This document shows, piece by piece, positions 17,501 to 23,989 of a DNA stretch of 32,203 bases (position 1 is its first letter; every line of letters begins with the position of its first letter). Origin of the DNA: Planctomycetaceae bacterium (GTDB lineage Bacteria > Planctomycetota > Planctomycetia > Planctomycetales > Planctomycetaceae); NCBI GenBank assembly GCA_021732785.1, contig JAKFUG010000020.1, positions 1 through 32,203 on the forward strand, read 5' to 3'. The position numbers and the translations under genes are program-made. The notes under the pieces were generated by a model. That model was not told the origin of the DNA and did not search any database. It was given only the letters and a program-made list of their open reading frames with translations.

Positions 17501-18036
17501 CCCGCAGGAACGGTGGCTGCCACAATGTTCGCCGGGGGCTTTTCCGCGAAGACCAAAAACTGCACGGTGCAACCGCAGCCCTGGTTCGTGCCGCCGGTGT
17601 CGAGACCCGCTTTGGCGACGAACTTGGTGTAACCTTCGGGGAGATCGTAGGCAATCACCGAATTGGCGTGCGTGCCGAGGCCATACGCGACATCCTTGCC
17701 ATTGATCTTCAGCTCATGCCCGGCGACGTTTTTGTTAACGCGGACTTCTTCAAAGCCCGCGGTCGCCGATTTCCACTTCAGTTCGGTGAGCTTCTTTTCC
17801 CCTTGAGGACCGACGAGTCGCGGTTCGGCCCAATCCGCCCAGTCGCAGCCGAAGCCGTCGCCCCCGTCCGTGACAACGAGGTAAAGCTGCTTCGCACCGG
17901 TAATATCGGCCTCGACGTTGACGACATGCCCCGGCGTTTCGCGCGAGACGATTTTGCTGTCGAACAACGGCTTGGCATCCGCTGCAAATCCGGTCGCCGC
18001 ACTATAAACCATCAGCGAGAACACGCATGAGCGCAT
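14527..18036 (-). CDS. PVC-type membrane dehydrogenase with NPCBM, propeller, HEAT repeats and C-terminal cytochrome c
   Basis: This is an 1169-aa secreted protein. The signal peptide (about residues 1-20) ends near TGFAADA. An NPCBM-type carbohydrate-binding domain (~22-165) is followed by a sorbosone/glucose-dehydrogenase-like propeller of the planctomycete TIGR02604 type (~190-575; DVAPGLEATLFAGEP, SNIDIDHLGRIWVCEVVNYR). Next come HEAT-like helical repeats (~590-1000) and a cytochrome c domain with haem motif CNTCH at ~1046. Met of SLMPADL is a candidate axial ligand. The likely role is oxidation of a sugar-like substrate outside the cytoplasm with electron transfer to haem; the substrate is unknown. 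ATG 18036 was chosen because GGAG lies 9 nt upstream; GTG 18051 would add five residues before the signal peptide. Confidence 0.88.
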   Translation of the reverse strand: MRSCVFSLMVYSAATGFAADAKPLFDSKIVSRETPGHVVNVEADITGAKQLYLVVTDGGDGFGCDWADWAEPRLVGPQGEKKLTELKWKSATAGFEEVRVNKNVAGHELKINGKDVAYGLGTHANSVIAYDLPEGYTKFVAKAGLDTGGTNQGCGCTVQFLVFAEKPPANIVAATVPAGGGSRELNDAVSQLDVAPGLEATLFAGEPTLLSPSNIDIDHLGRIWVCEVVNYRRFANKERKDREEGDRILVLEDTNGDGTADKTTVFYQGRDIDSAHGICVLGDRVIISVGDNVFSLYDRDGDLKADAGSKELMFTGIAGTQHDHGIHAFVFGPDGKLYFNFGNSGKQLKDKNGQPIIDKAGNEINDSRKPYQEGMVFRCNLDGSEVETLGWNFRNNWEVCVDSFGTMWQSDNDDDGNRGVRINYVMEHGNYGYKDEITGAGWQSPRTNMETEIPLRHWHLNDPGVVPNLLQAGAGSPTGICVYEGDLLPEEFRNQIIHCDAGPNVVRCYPVRAAGAGYSAEIVNVLEGTRDKWFRPSDVCVAPDGSLIIADWYDPGVGGHRQGDVDKGRLFRVAPPGVKYTVPKTDFSTVEGAIAALKSPNHATRYLAWTALRKMENNAEAALMTVFKNDANPRVRARAFWLLGKLQTQSAQLTVMGTLKPNLGTPQDFRVLALRAMSRWSSGGILPTGMKDEPQLRREASLLMFGTKSAGSDNMWAALAQQYPGEDRWELEALGIAATGRWDQRLEAYLKKVPNALSTKAGRDIIWRSRAQQTPELLVKIINDPSVPTEELPRYFRAFDFLTGPEKDAAITTLAFSGTTTDANRQAFIMTEALNRLPGFDVTKEPAKLAMLNKVLDGSKGTVQFLTLVDRFNLQARYPEIVDILATQPDSGVAVDAVKMLVGKEHKALITAALKQEDPLKAANAARALGNATDNRTTPFLLAALQDDQRPLGVRQEATKSLGKSKQGVRQLLDQVKSKKIADDLAQAAAFSLQVQPFDDFKAEIAAIFPPAPSRNDQPLPPLAQMLKTKGNIDKGKIVFNTIGKCNTCHVVNMEGKEVGPNLSEIGSKLSREAMFESILYPSAGISHNYETWTALTDAGNTITGIKVSETGDTVVLRGADAITRTLKKKEIEELKKQSVSLMPADLQKTMTAEELIDVIEFVQTLKKK

Positions 18037-18165
18037 GAAGCCGCACTCCACATCGAAAGGGGTGAATCAACAAAGGTGAATGCGTGGAATGATAATCAAT
18101 GGTTGGGGAGCCCGCGAGTCTCCCGGAAATTGGTGACGGACGCGATGCTGTGGACTCTCAACGAA

Positions 18166-18202
18166 AAGACCCTCGCAGCGAAGTCTTCGACACGAGGGTC
18201 TT
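18166..18202 (-). terminator. Rho-independent terminator of the PRC-barrel gene
   Basis: On the minus strand AAGACCCTCG pairs perfectly with CGAGGGTCTT over 10 bp. A small inner CGAAG/CTTCG stem sits in the loop and the 3' arm runs into TTTTCGTT. It lies 35 nt after the stop of the gene at 18238 and 130 nt before the PVC cytochrome gene, so the two are probably separate transcripts. Confidence 0.6.
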
Positions 18203-18237
18203 CAATGGGATGTCCACACGATCAGGGCAAAACCTGA

Positions 18238-19077
18238 TTACGGATTCGTTGGGGCCGGCGGTGTCGGCGTCTTCGGTTTCAGAGGATCGACACGCGGCTT
18301 GTCCGATTTTGGAATATCCGCTTTCGGAATTTCCACCGGTGCGGGATTCAGATCGGGTTTCTTCGGGGCGGGATCGACGACGCCGGGGTTGGGCTTGCTG
18401 ATCGGCGAATTTTTGTCGCGCGATTCCGGAACCGCATCACCCTTAAGGCGATCCGGCGGCGTGGTGGTGCGGGGCTTGCTTTCGGGCAGAGCTTCACCGC
18501 GGTCCGGTGCCGGTGTGCCGGGTTTCCGGTTTTCGTTGGGGCGAACCGCTTCGTCCGCTTTCGGGTTGGTATTCGGACGACGATCGAGTCGATCTTGAAT
18601 CTCCCGATCACGATCAAGATTCGGCTTCAGCGATGTCCGCGGTCCGTCATTACGGAAGTTTGTCACGCCGAAGACGTTGAAAACGTTGCGTTGATAGGTT
18701 GTCGCGTAGAAGTCAGGCCACTGATTCCCCGTGAAGAAGGAAACTTGGCGGAATTGGGTGGGTGCGATATCAAGATAAATTACGCGACCGGGACCGCGGT
18801 AGGTGACCGCGCTATAAGGAATGACGTAGTTCTTGTCGTTGTAGGACGCCACGACATAGTCGATGCAGCCGCTTTCGTTCATCACGACGTCCACCACTTG
18901 ACCGGCGGCTTGATCATCTTGGATGAGGATCTTCGAGTTCATCACCGTCGACAATTTGACGAATTGGACGGAACCATTCGCCGCAATCGGCTTCAATGCA
19001 CTGTCCTGTGCCAGTGAAACTGTGGCGAGCGCGGCGACCAGACAGGCGCCCAGCGCAAACCGAGAATTGCGTACCAT
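18238..19077 (-). CDS. Secreted PRC-barrel-like protein with Pro-rich tail
   Basis: This 279-aa protein has a signal peptide (about 1-23, ending SLAQ). The globular part (~40-130) resembles a PRC-barrel: VKLSTVMNSKILIQDDQAAG, then VVDVVMNESGCIDYVVASY and YVIPYSAVTY. The rest (~150-279) is low-complexity, rich in Pro, Lys, Asp and Arg with repeated KP-type motifs, likely disordered and cell-envelope associated. PRC-barrels bind partners in other systems; here the partner is unknown. Translation is strongly supported by AGGAGG about 8 nt before ATG 19077. A hairpin terminator follows it, so it is probably monocistronic. Confidence 0.75.
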   Translation of the reverse strand: MVRNSRFALGACLVAALATVSLAQDSALKPIAANGSVQFVKLSTVMNSKILIQDDQAAGQVVDVVMNESGCIDYVVASYNDKNYVIPYSAVTYRGPGRVIYLDIAPTQFRQVSFFTGNQWPDFYATTYQRNVFNVFGVTNFRNDGPRTSLKPNLDRDREIQDRLDRRPNTNPKADEAVRPNENRKPGTPAPDRGEALPESKPRTTTPPDRLKGDAVPESRDKNSPISKPNPGVVDPAPKKPDLNPAPVEIPKADIPKSDKPRVDPLKPKTPTPPAPTNP

Positions 19078-19523
19078 CTCACGACCTCCTCAGAACTGAC
19101 TTCACGAAGTGTGACAACAGTGCCACACCGGAATCGCTTACGGAAATGCAATTGCAATGCCGGTCGGGAATCATGGTGGTTTGGGGTGAATTTCCATCAC
19201 CACGCTAAGCCCAGCGGGCGATTTGTGATTCAGCAATGGTGTGGCAACGATCAATCTGCGGGCTCAACTGACAACGACTCAGCCTGCGGAGCTTTGACGG
19301 CTCTCTTGTGGTCACATCGGGCCAGGGGCATTTTTCACGACTCAGCGTGATTTTGAGATCTGCGACGACATAGCAATGGAGCGCCGGGGAAGAATCGTCG
19401 CCCCTTGTGATTTAGACGCAGTGTCTATATTGTGGTTTGCATGCGGCGGTGACTTCTCCGGTCGATTCTGGCTGTCGCCGTCGAACGAGCTTTATGCCAC
19501 CTGAATCAAAGCGAGTTGGACCC
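19078..19523. other. Divergent intergenic region between the PRC-barrel and propeller genes
   Basis: This 446-bp spacer separates divergent genes and must hold promoters for both. No small gene, RNA or strong repeat was recognised. A possible promoter facing right is listed at 19405-19431. An in-frame upstream extension of the propeller gene starting at 19437 (TTG) is considered non-coding because it precedes the signal peptide. Confidence 0.5.
19405..19431 (+). promoter_or_regulatory. Weak candidate promoter for the propeller gene
   Basis: TTGTGA (19405-19410) and TATATT (19426-19431) lie 15 nt apart, shorter than the ideal 17. The AT-rich -10-like box stands out in an otherwise GC-rich region about 90 nt before the chosen start. 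Confidence 0.25.
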
Positions 19524-20855
19524 ATGTTGCCCATGCGATCCGTTATCTGGACCGGCTTGATGAGTGTCATCGCTGTGACATTACACGGAGCCGACTGGAA
19601 CCGGTTTCGCGGGCCGGACGGGAATAGCATTGTTGAAGGAGCGGTCCTCCCGACGGAATGGTCGGAAGACTCGCACGTGGCCTGGAAAGTGAAGATTCCC
19701 GGCCGTGGGTGGTCGCAACCGGTGGTGGTGGGCGATCGCGTTTTTGTCACGACGGCGTTTGCCGAGAACGAAGAGAAGCCGAAGCGTTACGACGGCGGCT
19801 TGCCCGGCGATGCCCGGAATGCCACGCAGGACGAATATCAGTGGAAGGTTTACTGCCTGTCGGTCGCAACCGGAAAGATTCTGTGGGAGGACACGCCGTA
19901 CTCCGGAAAACCCGCTCAGCCGAAACATCGCGGGAACACCTACGCCTCCGAAACACCGGCAACGGACGGAGAACGAGTCGTCGTTTACTTCGCGGCACAG
20001 GGAGTGGTTTGTTACGACGTCGCCGGGAAGAAGCTGTGGGAAAAAGATCTCGGCGTCTATCCCATGCAGGCGGGCTGGGGAGCGGGCAGTTCACCGATTC
20101 TCTATCACGACTCCGTCTTGATTCAGTGCGATAACGAACAGAAATCGTTTCTGGTGGCCCTCAATAAAAATACGGGGGATGAACAATGGCGGATTAATCG
20201 CGAGGAGAAATCCAACTGGGCGACACCGTATTTGTGGAAGAACAAGCTGCGCACGGAACTGGTTCTCGCCGGTGGCAAGAAAATGCGGTCCTACAATCCC
20301 GACGACGGCACGCTCTTGTGGGAGATGGCCGGTAGCGGACGCACGGCGCTTTCTCCGGTGGGTGACGACGAGTTGCTGTTCGTGGATTCCGTGTATTGGT
20401 TTCAGGCCAGTCCCGGCCGTCTCGCAGCGATTCGGGCCGGCGCGAGCGGTGATATTTCTCTGCCGGATGAAAAGACACTGACCAATAAGGATGTGGCCTG
20501 GAGTATGATGTTCAAATCCTACCGCAATTCATCGCCGCTATTGTATAAAGACTGTTTGTATATGCTCGAACAGTCGGCGGGGATTGTCCGCTGCTTCAAT
20601 GCGAAGACGGGGAAAGTGCATTATCAGCAGCGATTGCCCGATTCGCCGGGGTTTGCGTCGTCGCCGTGGGCGAATGACGGCAAAGTCTTTCTGCTGGATG
20701 ATGCCGGGAATACCGTGGTGCTGGAGGCCGGTCCGCAGTACAAGTTGCTTGCATCCAACCATTTGAACGACGAAATCTTTTGGTCTTCTCCGGCCGTGGC
20801 GGGCGATCAACTCCTCATCCGCGGCATGCAGCACCTGTACTGCATCCGCAAATGA
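19524..20855 (+). CDS. Secreted PQQ-type beta-propeller repeat protein
   Basis: This 443-aa protein is of the outer-membrane BamB/PQQ-like propeller type common in planctomycetes. After a signal peptide (about 1-22) the mature protein opens with DWNRFRGPDGNS, the typical start of this group. Repeated propeller strands follow: VAWKVKIPGRGWSQPVVVGDRVFV, VYCLSVATGKILWE, VVCYDVAGKKLWEKDLG, VALNKNTGDEQWRIN, and RCFNAKTGKVHYQQRLP near the end. No PQQ-enzyme active-site motif or haem motif is visible, so a scaffold or binding role is as likely as catalysis. ATG 19524 was chosen because it leads directly into the signal peptide; ATG 19494 and ATG 19533 are alternatives. It is convergent with the AhpD-like gene. 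Confidence 0.82.
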   Translation: MLPMRSVIWTGLMSVIAVTLHGADWNRFRGPDGNSIVEGAVLPTEWSEDSHVAWKVKIPGRGWSQPVVVGDRVFVTTAFAENEEKPKRYDGGLPGDARNATQDEYQWKVYCLSVATGKILWEDTPYSGKPAQPKHRGNTYASETPATDGERVVVYFAAQGVVCYDVAGKKLWEKDLGVYPMQAGWGAGSSPILYHDSVLIQCDNEQKSFLVALNKNTGDEQWRINREEKSNWATPYLWKNKLRTELVLAGGKKMRSYNPDDGTLLWEMAGSGRTALSPVGDDELLFVDSVYWFQASPGRLAAIRAGASGDISLPDEKTLTNKDVAWSMMFKSYRNSSPLLYKDCLYMLEQSAGIVRCFNAKTGKVHYQQRLPDSPGFASSPWANDGKVFLLDDAGNTVVLEAGPQYKLLASNHLNDEIFWSSPAVAGDQLLIRGMQHLYCIRK

Positions 20856-20859
20856 GATC

Positions 20860-20878
20860 GCCGCGAATTATTCGCGGC
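20860..20878. terminator. Hairpin between convergent genes, overlapping a stop codon
   Basis: GCCGCGAA and TTCGCGGC form a perfect 8-bp stem around the 3-nt loop TTA. That loop is the complement of the AhpD-like gene's TAA stop codon. It begins 5 nt after the propeller gene, so it could block transcription from both sides. No T-tract is present. Confidence 0.4.
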
Positions 20879-21437
20879 CGACACCGAGAGCATCGGCGAT
20901 GCGGTTGATGTAATTGAACCACGCCGCAATTTGTGTGATCTGCAAGATGGCGGTGTCATCGAACCCGACGGCCCGCAGCCGATCCATATCCTCCCGCTGA
21001 ATGCGTGTGGCGTCGCGCGTCACCTGCTCGGCGTACGCGCACATCAGCCGATCCGCTTCGCTGAGCGGGGCGGTGCGATAATCGCGGTGGATGGCCTCGA
21101 CAAGAGCGTCGTCACCAGTCGCGCGTCGCAGGAATTCCCGGTGCGAGATGCTGCAATAACTCGTGCAATTGGCTTGCGAGACCACGGTCGCAATCAGTTC
21201 GTGCTGTTTGCGGGTGAGCGGCAGTTTCGGGTCCATCAACGCCCCAAACGTCGCGAACGCATGCTGTAAAGCGTGGGGAATCAAACTGTGAGCCGCGACG
21301 ATGCCATCGCCGTCGTTATCGGGAATGCCGGGGACTTGCTCGGTGTACTCGGATGGATACCACGCATGCTGCGCCTCGAGCGCCGCACGGTATTCGTCGT
21401 TTGCCTGGGATTTCGGAATCGTACGAATCCACGTCAT
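20868..21437 (-). CDS. AhpD-like / carboxymuconolactone decarboxylase family protein
   Basis: This is a 189-aa all-helical protein of the CMD/AhpD 'peroxidase-related' type. The core reads [26 protein letters not shown], with Cys91, Cys95 and His99. Comparison with AhpD shows the distal Cys-x3-His in place, but the first cysteine one residue early (Cys-x3-Cys in place of Cys-x2-Cys). The C-terminal helices include [14 protein letters not shown] and [14 protein letters not shown]. The family supports peroxide reduction or ring-cleavage chemistry; the substrate here is unknown. ATG 21437 was chosen because AAGG lies 8 nt upstream; GTG 21446 and ATG 21443 are alternatives. It is the last gene of a minus-strand cluster, 31 nt after the SDR gene. 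Confidence 0.8.
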   Translation of the reverse strand: MTWIRTIPKSQANDEYRAALEAQHAWYPSEYTEQVPGIPDNDGDGIVAAHSLIPHALQHAFATFGALMDPKLPLTRKQHELIATVVSQANCTSYCSISHREFLRRATGDDALVEAIHRDYRTAPLSEADRLMCAYAEQVTRDATRIQREDMDRLRAVGFDDTAILQITQIAAWFNYINRIADALGVGRE

Positions 21438-21468
21438 GGTCATCACCTTCTGGCCCGATCAGAAATGA

Positions 21469-22293
21469 TTACTTTTCGGCACGAAACGACTGGACTGCGG
21501 CCTGCAGATGCCCGGCGGTTCCCCCGGCGTTCATGGCGAGATTGCCGCCGTCCATGGGGATGAGGGCCCCGGTGATCCAGGCGGAAGCGTCGGAGGCCAG
21601 CAACACCGCGAGGCCTTTAATATCGTCCGGTTGACCGAGGCGTCCCGCGGGGATGCCTTTGAGAAACCGTTCTTCCAATGTGGGGTCTTGTTCCATCCGT
21701 GCGGCAAGGCTGGGATTGATCACTTGCGCGGGAAGGACGGCGTTCACTCGCACGCCGCGGTGACTCCATTCGGTGCTCAGCTCGCGGGTCATTTGCACGA
21801 CGGCTCCCATCGCCATGCTATAGGCCGCGTGTCCGCGACCGAGCGCGGTGGTGCTGGCGAGCGAGCCGATGTTCATGATGGAGCCGCGTCCCTGTGCGAG
21901 CATCCGGCGGCCCGCTTCCTGACACATCGCGAATCGGCCCACCACCAGATTTTGCAGCACGCGCTGCAAATCGGGAATCGTCAATTCTTCCGGTTTGGCG
22001 AGGTGGCCGTCCCCCGCAATGTTGCCGAGGAAATCAACACGGCCGAACTCCACATCCACTTGGCGAAACATCGCGGCGATGGCGACCGGATCGGAGACGT
22101 CGGTGTCGACACTCAGCGCTTTGCGACCGAATGCACGCACATCGGCCGCTGTGGCTTCGGCTCCCGCAAGATTGCGATCGACGCACATCACATCCGCCCC
22201 GGCTTCCGCCACCGCCAGCGCCGTCGCCCGCCCCATTCCTTGTGCCGCCCCGGACACGACGGCGACACGACCGGAGAGATCAAACAGCTTCAT
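21469..22293 (-). CDS. Short-chain dehydrogenase/reductase with altered active site
   Basis: This 274-aa protein has a complete SDR architecture. It carries the Rossmann glycine motif SGAAQGMG (14-21), an acidic residue after the second strand (DRN, 39-41) favouring NAD, NIAG (91-94), the catalytic Ser region NIGSLAS (141-147), Tyr158 and the C-terminal GALIPMDGG. The usual YxxxK reads YSMAM: the catalytic Lys is Met162 (ATG codon, one base from AAG). This should lower or abolish ordinary oxidoreductase activity. ATG 22293 was chosen because the glycine motif follows at the normal distance; the upstream extension to 22467 runs through a tandem repeat and the end of the next gene's region. It lies in a cluster with a transporter and a cyclase. 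Confidence 0.85.
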   Translation of the reverse strand: MKLFDLSGRVAVVSGAAQGMGRATALAVAEAGADVMCVDRNLAGAEATAADVRAFGRKALSVDTDVSDPVAIAAMFRQVDVEFGRVDFLGNIAGDGHLAKPEELTIPDLQRVLQNLVVGRFAMCQEAGRRMLAQGRGSIMNIGSLASTTALGRGHAAYSMAMGAVVQMTRELSTEWSHRGVRVNAVLPAQVINPSLAARMEQDPTLEERFLKGIPAGRLGQPDDIKGLAVLLASDASAWITGALIPMDGGNLAMNAGGTAGHLQAAVQSFRAEK

Positions 22294-22313
22294 GACTAAT
22301 CCCACGCGGAGAG

Positions 22314-22341
22314 GTTGAAGGTTGAGAGTTGAAGGTTGAGA
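22314..22341. repeat. Tandem repeat, 14-nt unit twice (7-nt subunit four times)
   Basis: GTTGAAGGTTGAGA occurs twice head to tail, itself built from GTTGAAG and GTTGAGA. It lies in the 106-nt spacer between the transporter and the SDR gene. It is likely a low-complexity spacer and codes for nothing recognisable. Confidence 0.75.
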
Positions 22342-22399
22342 GTCGGAGAAAATACAACCGGCTGGACTCTCCCGGATGTCCACGGACGATGACGAATGG

Positions 22400-23950
22400 C
22401 TACTTCCACATGGGGATGATTTTGTACACAAACACCAGCATTGCCAATCCGAGATAAAACACGCCACATCCGATCACACCCAAGGTGTGATACCACCGCG
22501 GGCGAAACTCGCGCGGCAGTAATTTGTGGTTGATCCATAACAACTGGAACGATGTCACGCCGATGGCGAGGTTGTTGAAATTGGCGATGAAGTCGGTCAT
22601 GCCACGCGGGGCGTAACTGAAGAGGAACGTGCAGACGAACGACCAGAGGACGTACGCGCCGAGAATCGTGTAGTAGATCGATTTCACCTGATGCGGCTGC
22701 ATCGTGTTGCGGACGCGCGAACTCGCGCTCCAGATGGCGTCCGTCCACCGGCGGCTGAAATCGTCGACGATCGACATCTGGCTCGGCAGCATCACCATTA
22801 AACCCGTGAAAAGGGCGGCGATCCACAACACTTTCCCCATGACCGGCGTGAAGCCGGCGTTGCGCAATCCATCTGCGGTGATGATCGACTGGGCCACGCT
22901 CGCCTGTTCTGACGTAATGGTGGAATGCGACGCAAACTGCATCGACAATAACGCCGGGAGCGCCATTCCCATGAAGCAACCGGGAGCCCAGACGAAGACC
23001 TGATCGGTCATGATATAGCGCCACCAGCCACTCCAGCGCCGGCGATTTTCATCCGTCAGATCGAACACTTTACCAACGTGACTGAGAGCCACGCTGCGGC
23101 CGCCGATGGCGCTGGGAATCGCGCCCACCTGGCTGCCCATCCCCCAGCCTTTGTCGCGGACGAAGTTGGAGTACGTCGAGTTCGCGAGTCCGCCGCCGCC
23201 CGCGTAACCGGCAAACGCTCCGATGACGATGAGACTCGTCGTCGACATCAGCGGCCACTCGCCGTGGTCAAACCAGTAGAGAAACCCGTTGGTCAGGACT
23301 TCGCCGCCTTTGCCATCACTCACAGGAACATTGCCGAATTTCAGAAATCCGCTGAAGACGTTCGCCCAATTGGCAGGGCTGACGCAAGTGACGCCGAGCA
23401 GCAAACAGAAGCCGAGCACGATCGCCACCTTGGCCGTCATGATTCCCTGCAACATATTGTAAACCTTGCCGCCCAGCAGCACGGGAAACGCGACGCCGAA
23501 GAGGCAGACATAGGCCAGCGGTGTGATGATCCAGCGATCCTCCAGTGTGGGCGGGCGATCCAGGATCAGGGCCGTGATCATCGCCGCTCCGTGCGTGGAT
23601 AGCCCCGGGATGAGCGCCGATGTATTGAGCAACAACATCAATCCGAACCAAAACATCGGTCCCGGCCAGCAGCGCATGAAGCCCGTGAAAATGGGTTCGC
23701 CGCAGTAAAGCGCATAGCGGCCGCATTCAATGTTGTAGAAGACCTGGAGGATGATGGCGACGGTGGCGATCCACATTAACCCGCCGCCGTATTTGGCCGT
23801 GACGGCGGGGCCGAGCAGCCATTCGCCGCCGCCGATCTGGATGCCCATCATGACGATGCCGGGGCCGATGAAGCTCGCCCAGTTCCGCCAACGGAGCGGC
23901 TTCGGTTCAGGGAGTTCCGCCGTGCCCCACGCGGGGATGGAGTTCGTCAT
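22400..23950 (-). CDS. Nramp-related inner-membrane transporter lacking the metal-binding motifs
   Basis: This is a 516-aa polytopic protein with about eleven or twelve membrane helices and the overall pattern of the Nramp group (LeuT-like fold). The first helix reads GPGIVMMGIQIGGGEWLLGP. In metal-transporting Nramps the same place holds DPGNW; here it is GGGEW. The sixth-helix MPH motif is also absent, replaced by a glycine run (FAGYAGGGGLANSTYSNF). Divalent-metal transport is therefore not assured; an organic or different ionic substrate is possible. Conserved family-like segments include VFYNIECGRYALYCGEPIFTG and LLNTSALIPG. It lies 39 nt downstream of the cyclase gene on the same strand, so it is likely co-transcribed and may move the cyclase's substrate or product. 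Confidence 0.75.
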   Translation of the reverse strand: MTNSIPAWGTAELPEPKPLRWRNWASFIGPGIVMMGIQIGGGEWLLGPAVTAKYGGGLMWIATVAIILQVFYNIECGRYALYCGEPIFTGFMRCWPGPMFWFGLMLLLNTSALIPGLSTHGAAMITALILDRPPTLEDRWIITPLAYVCLFGVAFPVLLGGKVYNMLQGIMTAKVAIVLGFCLLLGVTCVSPANWANVFSGFLKFGNVPVSDGKGGEVLTNGFLYWFDHGEWPLMSTTSLIVIGAFAGYAGGGGLANSTYSNFVRDKGWGMGSQVGAIPSAIGGRSVALSHVGKVFDLTDENRRRWSGWWRYIMTDQVFVWAPGCFMGMALPALLSMQFASHSTITSEQASVAQSIITADGLRNAGFTPVMGKVLWIAALFTGLMVMLPSQMSIVDDFSRRWTDAIWSASSRVRNTMQPHQVKSIYYTILGAYVLWSFVCTFLFSYAPRGMTDFIANFNNLAIGVTSFQLLWINHKLLPREFRPRWYHTLGVIGCGVFYLGLAMLVFVYKIIPMWK

Positions 23951-23989
23951 GGATAGTGCATTCGTGGTGAGCGTCGGGACCGGGAGACA

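Noticed and set aside
16996-18030. 344-codon plus-strand frame opposite the PVC cytochrome gene
   Set aside because: The opposite strand has a signal peptide, NPCBM and dehydrogenase motifs; this frame shows none.
22294-22467. N-terminal extension of the SDR frame
   Set aside because: It crosses a tandem repeat and the 3' end of the transporter gene; the Rossmann motif is correctly placed from ATG 22293.
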